From contig JAIPFO010000038.1 of assembly GCA_021736565.1 (NCBI GenBank), positions 1-16,043 of the forward strand: DNA of 16,043 nucleotides, in the 5' to 3' direction. The notes beneath the pieces are model-generated. The model was not told where the DNA came from. It did not search any database and saw only the letters and a list, made by a program, of their open reading frames with translations. Origin of the DNA: Phycisphaerae bacterium (GTDB lineage: Bacteria > Planctomycetota > Phycisphaerae > Sedimentisphaerales > SM23-30). Below are positions 7,435-15,124 of this stretch, one piece after another; the stretch's first letter is position 1; the number at the start of each line of letters is the position of its first letter. Made by a program: the position numbers and the translations under genes.

Positions 7435-9597
7435 ATGAAAAAGCTGTTTTTCTTGTTGATTCTCCTGACACAGGTTCTTGCCGACAGCGGAGATAAACTC
7501 TACAGCCGAAACATTGATGTTTATAGCCGAACTTTACAAACTGAACGTAGCCGGGAATATGACGCCATTGACTACCGGATTGAGCTTAAATTCGACGAGG
7601 ACAAAGGAATATTTTGGGGTAAAACTACGATTACCTTTCGTCCGTTAAGTGATAATTTTGAGAAATGTTCTTTTGATGCGGAAAAATTCACAGTGTCCTC
7701 TGTCAGGGACAAGAGTGGTCAACCATTGGCGTTTCATCAGGGCAATGGAAAAATCACAATTGCTATGGAACAAAAATACGATTATGGTGATGAGTTGTCT
7801 GTTACCGTGAATTATATGGCCAGAGATTGCAAGGCTTCTAAAAATTTTCCGCTGGGTATCTCGTTTGCCGAAGCGAATGAATCGCACCCCCGGCTCATTC
7901 AGGCTTTGTCTTTCCCCACCGGGGCTCGTCATTGGTTTCCGTGCTACGACCATCCCAACGACAAAGCGACTGTCGAAGTGATTGCAACTGTTTGCGACCA
8001 GTACAAAGTTTTATCAAACGGCAAACTCCTAAGCGTCACTGAAGATACAGAAAACAAGACCAGGACATTTCATTGGAAGCAGGACCGGCCGCACAGCACT
8101 TATCTGACCATGTTGGCGGCGGGGCCATATCATGTGATCAAAGATTCACTGGGAGATCTTGCGATCAACTACTGGGTTTATCCCAGGGATGCCGTGAATG
8201 CCAGGCTATCGTTTTGCCAGACGCCGGAAATAATTGATTTTTTCAATCGGGAATTCGGCTACGAGTATCCCTGGGACAAATACGACCAGGTTACTATTCC
8301 CGGTATTGGCGGCGGAGCCGAATGTACCTCAGCGACCTTACTTGGGGAGGGAGTCATACACAACGAAAAAGCGGATAAGGATTTCCCCAGCCACTGGCTG
8401 ATCGCCCATGAGGCGGCTCACCAGTGGTGGGGTGACCTGGTTACCCTGCGTGACTGGGGACATACCTGGATCAATGAAAGTTTCGGCACGTACAGCGACC
8501 ATCTATACATCAAGCATTCTCTCGGCGCCGATGAAGGAGCCGTTGACCTGCTGGGCAAGAAAAACGCTTATCTAAGTGAGGCTCACAATCGATATATGCG
8601 ACCGATTGTTTTTCATCGATGGGACAAACCACAGCAGAACTTCGACAAACATACCTATCCCAAGGGGGCCGTGATCATTAATATGATGCGTTGGATTTTG
8701 GGAGACAAGCCATTTCGCAAAACTATATCGCATTTTCTACACAAACATGCCTATGGTTCGGCAGATACCCATGATTTTATCACTGCGATCAAAGAGATGA
8801 CCGGACAGAATCTGGACTGGTTCTTCGACCAATGGTTTTTCAGCCCCGGGCATCCGGTATTTGACATCTCCTATCGTTGGGATGACAGCAATAGAAAAGT
8901 GAAACTGAGAATTGCCCAGACCCAGGATACCTCCGGCAGGATTCCAGTCTTTAGAACACCCGTGGTAATTGCCGTTGTAACAGCACCAGGGAAAAAGACT
9001 GAAAAAATCTGGCTCCGGGAAAAGGTAGAGGAATTTGAAATTGCATGTGATCAAGAACCTTTGATGGTGAGGTTTGATGAAGGGAATTTTTTGCTGAAAG
9101 AATGGACTTTTGAGAAGACGACCCGGGAACTGATCTATCAATTAGAACATGATGATGCCATCGGCAGAATGTGGGCGGCGACGCAACTAAGCAAGGTCAA
9201 GAAGGAGGAAGCAACGGCACTTTTGAAGAGTACCCGAAACGATCCTTTCTGGTCTGTCAGAAAAGCGGCAATTGAGGGGTTGGGCACGCCTGAGAATAAA
9301 GAGCATACGAATGTCCTGAAGAAAAGTTGCTCTGATCAAAACTCCCGTGTCAGAACGACAGCTTTAAAGGCTCTTGGAGATAGCAGGCAGGTCGAGCTGG
9401 CCGCATTTTTTGCAGAGCGTTTTGAGAAGGATAGTAGCTATGTCGCTCAGGCCGAGGCGTTAAGATCGATCGGGAAGACTGGAGATGGTTCTTATGCGGG
9501 ATTCCTGGAGAAAGCAGCGAGAATGCCATCTCATAGAAATATTCTCAAGAGAGCTGCTGAACAGGCATTGAAGCAAATCGATTCCTCAGTGAAATAA
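7435..9597 (+). CDS. Exported M1 family aminopeptidase with C-terminal HEAT repeats
   Basis: 720 residues. ATG 7435 has TGAGGT upstream and a signal peptide (residues 1-16, cleavage after VLA). The N-terminal beta domain of M1 enzymes occupies about residues 40-240 and the thermolysin-like domain about 250-470. Zinc ligands are H325, H329 (HEAAHQWWGD) and E348 (WINESFGTYSDH), with catalytic E326 and probable transition-state tyrosine Y408 in TYPKGA. The exopeptidase motif, usually GxMEN, reads GGGAEC (292-297). The glutamate that holds the free N-terminus is kept (E296), but the Met and Asn positions differ. A short beta segment follows, then about 150 residues of HEAT-like helical pairs (about 565-715, for example DPFWSVRKAAIEGLG and NSRVRTTALKALGD). 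The enzyme should release N-terminal residues from peptides. The HEAT tail may mediate binding to a partner. The NSS transporter gene starts 19 bp after its stop, so co-transcription is likely. Confidence 0.9.
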   Translation: MKKLFFLLILLTQVLADSGDKLYSRNIDVYSRTLQTERSREYDAIDYRIELKFDEDKGIFWGKTTITFRPLSDNFEKCSFDAEKFTVSSVRDKSGQPLAFHQGNGKITIAMEQKYDYGDELSVTVNYMARDCKASKNFPLGISFAEANESHPRLIQALSFPTGARHWFPCYDHPNDKATVEVIATVCDQYKVLSNGKLLSVTEDTENKTRTFHWKQDRPHSTYLTMLAAGPYHVIKDSLGDLAINYWVYPRDAVNARLSFCQTPEIIDFFNREFGYEYPWDKYDQVTIPGIGGGAECTSATLLGEGVIHNEKADKDFPSHWLIAHEAAHQWWGDLVTLRDWGHTWINESFGTYSDHLYIKHSLGADEGAVDLLGKKNAYLSEAHNRYMRPIVFHRWDKPQQNFDKHTYPKGAVIINMMRWILGDKPFRKTISHFLHKHAYGSADTHDFITAIKEMTGQNLDWFFDQWFFSPGHPVFDISYRWDDSNRKVKLRIAQTQDTSGRIPVFRTPVVIAVVTAPGKKTEKIWLREKVEEFEIACDQEPLMVRFDEGNFLLKEWTFEKTTRELIYQLEHDDAIGRMWAATQLSKVKKEEATALLKSTRNDPFWSVRKAAIEGLGTPENKEHTNVLKKSCSDQNSRVRTTALKALGDSRQVELAAFFAERFEKDSSYVAQAEALRSIGKTGDGSYAGFLEKAARMPSHRNILKRAAEQALKQIDSSVK

Positions 9598-9616
9598 CTA
9601 TAACATAGGGATTATT

Positions 9617-11134
9617 ATGGTAAGAAATCTTGATTCATGCGTCAACCAACGTTTCTCGTCGCGACTGGGTTTTCTGTTAAGCGTCATCGGGATCGCTGTA
9701 GGTACGGGAAACATCTGGCGGTTTCCCCGAATTGCCGCTCAGAACGGTTCGGATGAAGGAGCCGGGGCCTTCCTGGTAGCCTGGACAACATTTCTGTTTC
9801 TCTGGAGTATCCCATTAGTCCTGGCTGAGTATGCGATGGGTCGCAAATGCAGGATGGGCGTCGTCGGGACAATTACCCGAATCGCCGGCGAGAAATTCGC
9901 ATGGATGGGGGCGTTCATGGCCTTTGTGACGGCGGCAATTACGTTATTCTATTCAGTCATCGTGGGTTGGTGCCTGTACTATTTCGTCCAGACGCTTAGT
10001 AATCCTCTGCCGTTGTCAACGGAAGTGGCCATGACCAGATGGAATGACTATCAAAGCAGCGGCTGGCGGCTGGTAACGCACGCTGTTGTCATGGGGCTTG
10101 GAGCTTTTGCCATCTGGCGGGGAGTGAAATCTATAGAACGGATCAACAAAATACTGATTCCGACATTGCTGGGCGTCGTTCTGATTTGTGTCGTTCGCGG
10201 TTTGACCCTTCCGGGCGCATGGGCCGGAGTTTCATACCTTTTCACCCCAGACTGGGGTCAGTTAGCGAGCCCCAAGATATGGATGGAGGCGCTGACGCAA
10301 AACGCCTGGGACGTCGGGGCCGGCTGGGGGCTCTATCTGACGTATGCGGCGTATGTCAGGCGAGAGCATGGCGTGGTCAAGAACGGCTTCATCACCCCTG
10401 TCTGCAACAACCTTGTCTCGATGCTGGCAGCCCTGATGATATTTTCGACGGTCTTCGCCGTCCTGCGAACAGAATTGAGCATGACGCAGCCGAAAGTGCT
10501 GGAGATCATGCGTAATAGCGGCGAGGCCTCCACCGGATTGACTTTCATCTGGATGCCCCAACTCTTCGCTCGTATGTTCCTGGGCCGTCCCTTGGCTATC
10601 CTTTTCTTTCTGGGATTGACCTTTGCGGGATTCTCGTCCCTTATAGCCCACCTGGAACTTTCTACGCGTGTTCTCGTCGATACAGGTATGAAACGCTCCA
10701 AATCTATCATTCTGGTGACAATGGTTATTTACCTTCTTGGGATTCCATCTGCCATCAGTCTCAAATTCCTGAAGAACCAGGATTTTGTCTGGGGTTACGC
10801 ATTGATCATCTCGGGCGCATTAGCTGCCTTCGCGGTGATGCGCTATGGGGCGAGCCGGCTACGCAAGGAGGAACTGCTGGCAGGTGAGAACGACTGGAAG
10901 CTTGGGCGTTGGTGGGATGTGATTCTGGTTGGATTTGTTCCGCTCGGGGCGATTGTGCTTTTAGTCTGGTGGCTGGTCATGGAAGCCCAGCCCGGCAAAT
11001 GGTACAATCCGCTCGACCCATCGAGCGTGATGAACTGTCTGGCCCAATGGTTTGTGGTCTTAAGTGTACTGTTACTAATCGGTCGTAGGCTGGGACGGCG
11101 CTCTCTTAAAGCCGCCGGGCCTGACTCAAAATAA
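9617..11134 (+). CDS. Sodium-dependent amino-acid transporter, NSS (SNF) family
   Basis: 505 residues. ATG 9617 has a weak TAGGGA upstream. This is a polytopic inner-membrane protein with roughly 11-12 hydrophobic segments and the NSS signature in TM1 (VGTGNIWRFPRIAAQNG, residues 29-44), a PLVLAEYAMG segment near 66-75, a TM6 region (about 222-246) and TM8 with FAGFSSLIA (337-344), whose S340/S341 match the second sodium site of LeuT. The family imports amino acids or related amines with sodium. Two departures are visible. SDE is inserted before the usual glycine-rich stretch that leads into AFL. In the unwound part of TM6, WDVGAGWG replaces the usual SLSxGxG-type sequence. These suggest a distinct subfamily with a different substrate pocket. 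Placement right after three exopeptidases suggests uptake of the amino acids they release; the substrate itself is unknown. Confidence 0.9.
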   Translation: MVRNLDSCVNQRFSSRLGFLLSVIGIAVGTGNIWRFPRIAAQNGSDEGAGAFLVAWTTFLFLWSIPLVLAEYAMGRKCRMGVVGTITRIAGEKFAWMGAFMAFVTAAITLFYSVIVGWCLYYFVQTLSNPLPLSTEVAMTRWNDYQSSGWRLVTHAVVMGLGAFAIWRGVKSIERINKILIPTLLGVVLICVVRGLTLPGAWAGVSYLFTPDWGQLASPKIWMEALTQNAWDVGAGWGLYLTYAAYVRREHGVVKNGFITPVCNNLVSMLAALMIFSTVFAVLRTELSMTQPKVLEIMRNSGEASTGLTFIWMPQLFARMFLGRPLAILFFLGLTFAGFSSLIAHLELSTRVLVDTGMKRSKSIILVTMVIYLLGIPSAISLKFLKNQDFVWGYALIISGALAAFAVMRYGASRLRKEELLAGENDWKLGRWWDVILVGFVPLGAIVLLVWWLVMEAQPGKWYNPLDPSSVMNCLAQWFVVLSVLLLIGRRLGRRSLKAAGPDSK

Positions 11135-11141
11135 CTAATTG

Positions 11142-11179
11142 AATTACCAGCGTTCACTGGACATCCTCTGCCAGTAATT
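11142..11179. terminator. Possible terminator structure between convergent genes
   Basis: AATTAC (11142-11147) pairs with GTAATT (11174-11179) and encloses a smaller CCAG/CTGG hairpin (11147-11160). It lies just after the NSS transporter stop and before the end of the minus-strand PHP remnant, where a shared terminator would be expected. There is no clear T-run on either side, so support is modest. Confidence 0.3.
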
Positions 11180-11221
11180 AAAAGGGGGCCGGTATTTTTC
11201 GCTAAGATAGGTAATATACGC

Positions 11222-12074
11222 TTATTCATTAGTCTCCTCGGGAATAACCGGCTGAACCCAGGCGGCTTCAAATTCATTTGGTACATGTGAATCCCCATCC
11301 GGTCGTGAAGAAATCACTTTTGCCCTCACATAAATTTCATCACCCTTGAGTGTATAGCTGGCCCTGGCCCCTTTAACTTGAGCCAATACGGTTCCAATTT
11401 CTTCACTATAAGTTCGGGTCACAGGCAGTGATTTTCCTTCTGCGTTCACCACTGGTTTGCTGCTGTTATCATAGCCTTTTGCTGTCCCGATAAACTGTAT
11501 CGTATATTCAAGTTCATCTTCAGGATCGACTGTTACATCCAATGTGTTGTTTGCATAGCTGATATCACTGAGCGTGACGCCGGTTGATGTATAAAAATCA
11601 CCTGCCTCCATGAACTTTCTCGGTAATCTCTTCGGCCTGAATTAATAGAAATTCCCCCGGTTCTTCAAATAAACAGCGAAACTCATTCAACGGTTTCAGT
11701 CTGACACTCTTGTTCTGGTCATTGGCTCTTGTTTCGACCCAGCGATTTCCATATTGCTTCAAATACTTATCAAAGGCTATACTTTGTTTAGGGGTTATTG
11801 TTTTCCATTTCTGTCCTTGCGAAAGGATATTATGGTCTGATAGAGAAAGAAAATCATAACCGTGGTCTTTATACCATTTTACAACCATTTCAGGGAAATC
11901 ATCCCCATCGCTCCAGAAAGTATGTGTATGTAAATTCCCTTTCCACCACTTTAATGGACTGACATCTGATTTGGCCGTCTCAGGAGGTGTGCCCCAGGAA
12001 GTATTTAGAAGCAAGGCAAAAGCCATTAAAACATATATGAACTGAATTTTTCTATATAACTGTTTGTAAAACAT
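11222..12074 (-). pseudogene. PHP-domain metal-dependent phosphoesterase-like protein, broken by internal deletion and frame change
   Basis: Two minus-strand frames together make one damaged gene. The 5' piece (12074 down to 11598, 158 codons) has AAGGAAA before ATG 12074, a signal peptide ending near NTSWG, and PHP metal motifs GNLHTHTFWSDGD (H49, H51, D56) and LSLSDHN (D80, H81). It breaks off at QAEEITEKVHGGR with a stop. The 3' piece (11611 down to 11222) is in another frame and starts at EAGDFYTSTGV, which resembles the C-terminal part of the same secreted PHP family, ending in VQPVIPEE. Full members are longer than the roughly 280 residues present here, from memory by well over 100. The middle, with the remaining metal ligands, therefore appears lost and the two ends joined out of frame near 11606-11620. 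The remnant should be catalytically dead. A sequencing or assembly error could explain a frameshift but not easily the missing middle. Confidence 0.7.
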
Positions 12075-12193
12075 AAATTTTTCCTTTCAATAGTGACTCC
12101 CGCGTCAAAAGTCGATTTTAGTATTGACAATATGGCTTTAAGAGAAGATCGGTTTGCGGGAAATTGGTATCAAAAATACTTATGACGCTGGCA

Positions 12194-12862
12194 TCACTTT
12201 TGGATATTTTTCTTCGGTCGTCCCCTGGGTCTGATTGTATATTCTAAGCCCAATTCCTGAACTGTTTTTTCCAGCCACTTTGGGTCGCCCAGTGGACGCT
12301 GGCGGTTGAGACTGAGTTTTATTTGTTCGATCTCTTTTTCGGGTTGCTCTTGGTTGAGTAATGCCTGCCAGTTTTGTGGGCGTTGGAGGGGGCCGGACGT
12401 TAGGAAAGGGAATAAATCGAGCCGGCAGGAGGCGTAAAAACTGGACCATTGCCAATCTTCGGCACGGTTCACCAGTTTTGCTCTTTTGGCATTGCTTTCG
12501 ACATAGCGGAGGACGGTTAGATAGTGGTGATTGTCCTGGATGGCAAACGCTTTGTATCGGCCTTGCCATATGTGGCCGGAGCTGTTGTAGTGGCGATGGT
12601 AACGGCGGACGTGCGCGGTCATTAGCCAGTGCATCCAGGTGCTTAGATCGCCGTCGTTGTGCGGCCAGAGTACCATGTGGAAATGGTTGGGCATCAGGCA
12701 CCAGGATAATAGACGCATGGGGTGACGCTCAATGGCTTCGCCCATCATTTCGGTGAAACGCAGGTAGTCCTGGTCCTTATGGAAAATTCTGGCGCGATTG
12801 TTGCCGCGATTTATCACATGGTAACACATATTCCCTACGCTGGCTCGTGTTTTTCTTGGCAT
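12194..12862 (-). CDS. REP-associated tyrosine transposase (RAYT), IS200/Y1-like single-strand DNA endonuclease
   Basis: 222 residues, intact. The N-terminus RASVGNMCYHVINRGNNR and the HUH motif in MPNHFHMVLW (H60, H62) mark the Y1/HUH transposase fold. SSGHIWQGRYKAF and HHYLTVLRYVESNAKRA follow, the latter carrying the likely catalytic tyrosine (Y114 or Y120). Such enzymes nick and join single-stranded DNA at hairpin (REP-like) repeats; RAYTs are usually single-copy and resident. The C-terminus has RPRGRPKK (211-218), an AT-hook-like minor-groove binding motif. No Shine-Dalgarno sequence is visible before ATG 12860-12862, so expression may be low. Two copies of an 18-bp repeat and a palindrome lie on its 5' side, which fits the usual RAYT and repeat association. 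The 119-bp gap to the PHP remnant downstream holds nothing I recognise. Confidence 0.88.
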   Translation of the reverse strand: MPRKTRASVGNMCYHVINRGNNRARIFHKDQDYLRFTEMMGEAIERHPMRLLSWCLMPNHFHMVLWPHNDGDLSTWMHWLMTAHVRRYHRHYNSSGHIWQGRYKAFAIQDNHHYLTVLRYVESNAKRAKLVNRAEDWQWSSFYASCRLDLFPFLTSGPLQRPQNWQALLNQEQPEKEIEQIKLSLNRQRPLGDPKWLEKTVQELGLEYTIRPRGRPKKNIQK

Positions 12863-12891
12863 AATTAGAGGATTTTAGCGGGGAATTTGTG

Positions 12892-12903
12892 CGATTGCAA
12901 TCG
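12892..12903. repeat. Perfect 12-bp palindrome upstream of the RAYT gene
   Basis: CGATTGCAATCG is its own reverse complement. It sits 29 bp from the RAYT start and directly abuts the first 18-bp repeat copy. It could be part of the element recognised by the RAYT or a dimeric regulator site; the sequence alone does not decide. Confidence 0.5.
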
Positions 12904-12921
12904 AAAAAGAACCCTGTCCCC
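12904..12921 (+). repeat. 18-bp RAYT-associated repeat, copy 1
   Basis: AAAAAGAACCCTGTCCCC. It matches copy 2 at 13045-13062 in 17 of 18 positions. ACCCTGTCCCC-type sequences recur near RAYT genes in other bacteria, as I recall, so this is probably a repeat handled by the adjacent transposase. Confidence 0.65.
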
Positions 12922-13044
12922 ATAAAATAATGTGAAAGATAGGGGGGTATAAGTTTTTGTTGTTTCAGGTGGAAAATATGTAAGTGTTTATATAGAAAAG
13001 GTTTATGTGTCTTGTGTTGTGTTGGGGCTTTATGGTGTAATGCA

Positions 13045-13062
13045 AAAAAGTACCCTGTCCCC
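13045..13062 (+). repeat. 18-bp RAYT-associated repeat, copy 2
   Basis: AAAAAGTACCCTGTCCCC is in the same orientation as copy 1, 141 bp away, with one mismatch at its seventh base. The segment between the copies (12922-13044) is AT- and GT-rich, has no credible open frame, and carries AGGGGGG at 12941-12947. The two copies bound a possible small non-autonomous element. Confidence 0.65.
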
Positions 13063-13092
13063 TTTAATATTTCATGAAAAATGAAAATGGGC

Positions 13093-13121
13093 TTGTCAAA
13101 TGGTCTTTTCTTTCATATAAT
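13093..13121 (+). promoter_or_regulatory. Sigma70-type promoter for ilvBNC
   Basis: TTGTCA (13093-13098) and TATAAT (13116-13121) are separated by 17 bp, a near-consensus arrangement. A second possible -10 with an extended TGG (TGGTATAAA, 13132-13140) lies just downstream. Transcription from the first would give a 5' leader of about 155-160 bases before ilvB. I see no T-box motif, no run of Ile/Val/Leu codons and no terminator hairpin in the leader. Confidence 0.6.
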
Positions 13122-13285
13122 GTATGACCTATGGTATAAACTTGGGACCATGACACAGAGAATTACCGGATACGATTTCGGGACCTGCCTGGATTGGGCA
13201 TGTTTGGGAGTTGAACATTCGTCTCACTGGCGTGTCGTGGCGACCCGAATTTCGAGGGCTAATGTAAGAAGGAGCCAATTGAACC

Positions 13286-15040
13286 ATGGATAATACACGA
13301 AAACGAACACGTCAGTCGGGCCCACCAGAGACATCCCGGAAGGGATCTGAGCAAATGACCGGAGCACAGATTTTGTGTGAGCAGTTATTACGTGAGGGTG
13401 TGGATACGGTATTTGGCTATCCCGGTGGGGTGGTTTTGCCGATATTTGACGCACTGTACGACAGCCCAATCCGTTTTATCCTGACACGTCATGAGCAGGG
13501 TGCCACACACGCGGCGGATGCTTACGCCCGTGCGACGGGTAAGGTTGGTGTTGTGTTGGTGACTTCCGGGCCTGGCGCTACCAATACGGTGACCGGGCTG
13601 GCGACCGCCAATATGGATTCCACCCCGATGGTTGTTTTGACCGGGCAGGTTAAGACCAATTTGATCGGAAATGACGCATTTCAAGAGGCGGACATAACGG
13701 GCATTACCCGGCCGATCACCAAGCACAACTACATCGTGAAGGATACGGCCCTATTGGCGCGTACGATCAAGGAGGCGTTTCATATTGCCAAGACCGGTCG
13801 TCCGGGCCCCGTCCTGGTTGATTTACCTGTGGATGTTTCGTCGGGCTCTGCGGTGATGGGCGATGAGACCGAGCCGATGGATTTGCCGGGCTATCATGTT
13901 CGGGTGAATGGCCATATTCGTCAGATCAAACGGGCGGCCGAAGCGATCAATCGTTCGGAGAGGCCGGTGATCTATGCCGGTGGCGGTGTGATTTTATCCA
14001 ACGGGTCCGAGGCATTGCGGGCATTGGTGGATAAGGCCAACGCGCCTGTGACCACGACGCTGTTGGGACTGGGTTGCTATGATGAAAATGCATACCGATC
14101 CTTGCGCATGTTGGGCATGCATGGGACGGCTTACGCGAATTTCGCGGTCCAGGAGTGTGACTTACTGGTCTCGGTCGGGGCTCGTTTTGATGACCGGATT
14201 ACCGGCGATGTAAAGCGGTTTGCCCCTCATGCTAAAATTATTCATATCGACATTGACCCTGCGAGTATTTCGAAATGTGTCAAAGTGGATATTCCGGTTG
14301 TGGGGGATGCGAAATATATATTGAGCGAGATGCTTGATTACATTGAGCCTCGTGACCGATCGGATTGGTTTGCACGGATTGATGCGTTAAAGAGCAAATA
14401 CCCATTGATCTATGATAATTCTGGTGAGGAAATTAAGCCTCAATATGTCATCGAAGAGGTCAGTCGTCAGACCCAGGGCAAAGCGATTGTCTGTACCGGT
14501 GTCGGCCAGCATCAAATGTGGACGGCACAGTTCTACAAATTCAGTCAGCCGCGTCATATTATGACCTCCGGCGGCTTGGGAACGATGGGTTTTGGCCTGC
14601 CGGCGGCCATTGGCGCCCAGATCGCCTGCCCCGATGCTACGGTTGTTGATATTGACGGGGATAGCAGTTTTAGTATGACTCTAAATGAAATTCCCACGGC
14701 GGTTGAGCATGGATTGCCATTGAAGGTGTGTGTTTTGAATAATGGTTATATGGGTATGGTTCGTCAGTGGCAGGAGCTATTTTACAGAAGGCGCTATTCA
14801 AAATCAGAATTGGGCCATCCTTGTTTTGCCAAGTTGGCCGAGGCCTTTGGTGCTGTCGGCCTCACGGCCAAGACCAAGGCGGAGGTCCCTGGCGTGATCG
14901 AGCAGATGCTCAAGGAAGATCGCTGTTGTGTGGTGGATTTCCAGATTGCTCGGGAAGAGAATGTCTGGCCGATGGTGGCTTCGGGTAAAGGGCTTCATGA
15001 AATGTCTGGGTTACCGACGGATGCTAGTGAAATGGTTTAG
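13286..15040 (+). CDS. ilvB: Acetolactate synthase large subunit
   Basis: 584 residues. This is a thiamine-diphosphate enzyme that condenses two pyruvates to 2-acetolactate, or pyruvate with 2-oxobutyrate, the first common step of valine and isoleucine synthesis. The TPP-activating glutamate is E70 in RHEQGATHAADAYARATG. The motif around FQEADITGITRPITKHNY (132-149) is typical of the family. The Mg/TPP motif runs from GDSSF (D459) to LNNGYMGMVRQWQ (N486). The cofactor and FAD-binding regions appear complete and the length is normal. AAGGAG at 13269-13274 is 11 bases before ATG 13286. A second start, ATG 13355 (residue 24, MTGAQIL), has AGGGA at 13341-13345 and would remove a polar, poorly conserved 23-residue extension; it cannot be excluded. 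ilvN and ilvC follow on the same strand, so an ilvBNC operon is inferred. Confidence 0.96.
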   Translation: MDNTRKRTRQSGPPETSRKGSEQMTGAQILCEQLLREGVDTVFGYPGGVVLPIFDALYDSPIRFILTRHEQGATHAADAYARATGKVGVVLVTSGPGATNTVTGLATANMDSTPMVVLTGQVKTNLIGNDAFQEADITGITRPITKHNYIVKDTALLARTIKEAFHIAKTGRPGPVLVDLPVDVSSGSAVMGDETEPMDLPGYHVRVNGHIRQIKRAAEAINRSERPVIYAGGGVILSNGSEALRALVDKANAPVTTTLLGLGCYDENAYRSLRMLGMHGTAYANFAVQECDLLVSVGARFDDRITGDVKRFAPHAKIIHIDIDPASISKCVKVDIPVVGDAKYILSEMLDYIEPRDRSDWFARIDALKSKYPLIYDNSGEEIKPQYVIEEVSRQTQGKAIVCTGVGQHQMWTAQFYKFSQPRHIMTSGGLGTMGFGLPAAIGAQIACPDATVVDIDGDSSFSMTLNEIPTAVEHGLPLKVCVLNNGYMGMVRQWQELFYRRRYSKSELGHPCFAKLAEAFGAVGLTAKTKAEVPGVIEQMLKEDRCCVVDFQIAREENVWPMVASGKGLHEMSGLPTDASEMV

Positions 15041-15087
15041 TCGCTGCCAGTGATACACCTCCCGTTTAGTGATATTGAGACAGAAAT

Positions 15088-15102
15088 AGCAGAAAAACTG
15101 CT
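15088..15102 (+). other. Small stem-loop between ilvB and ilvN
   Basis: AGCAG (15088-15092) and CTGCT (15098-15102) form a perfect 5-bp stem with an AAAAA loop, about 10 bases before the ilvN ribosome binding site (GAGG, 15113-15116). It may tune ilvN translation or mRNA stability; too short to act alone as a terminator. Confidence 0.35.
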
Positions 15103-15124
15103 TTAAGATATTGAGGATATAGTG

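Noticed and set aside
10262..10710. Overlapping minus-strand frames inside the NSS transporter
   Set aside because: The plus-strand transporter motifs cover this stretch without a break, and the minus-strand products are low-complexity and unrecognisable.
12180..12756. Other frames on both strands overlapping the RAYT gene
   Set aside because: The RAYT frame is complete with HUH and tyrosine motifs; the overlapping frames are shadows.
13150..13293. 47-codon frame before ilvB as an attenuation leader peptide
   Set aside because: It is not rich in Ile, Val or Leu codons, has no good ribosome binding site, and no terminator hairpin follows. Its 8-base overlap with the ilvB start could be chance.
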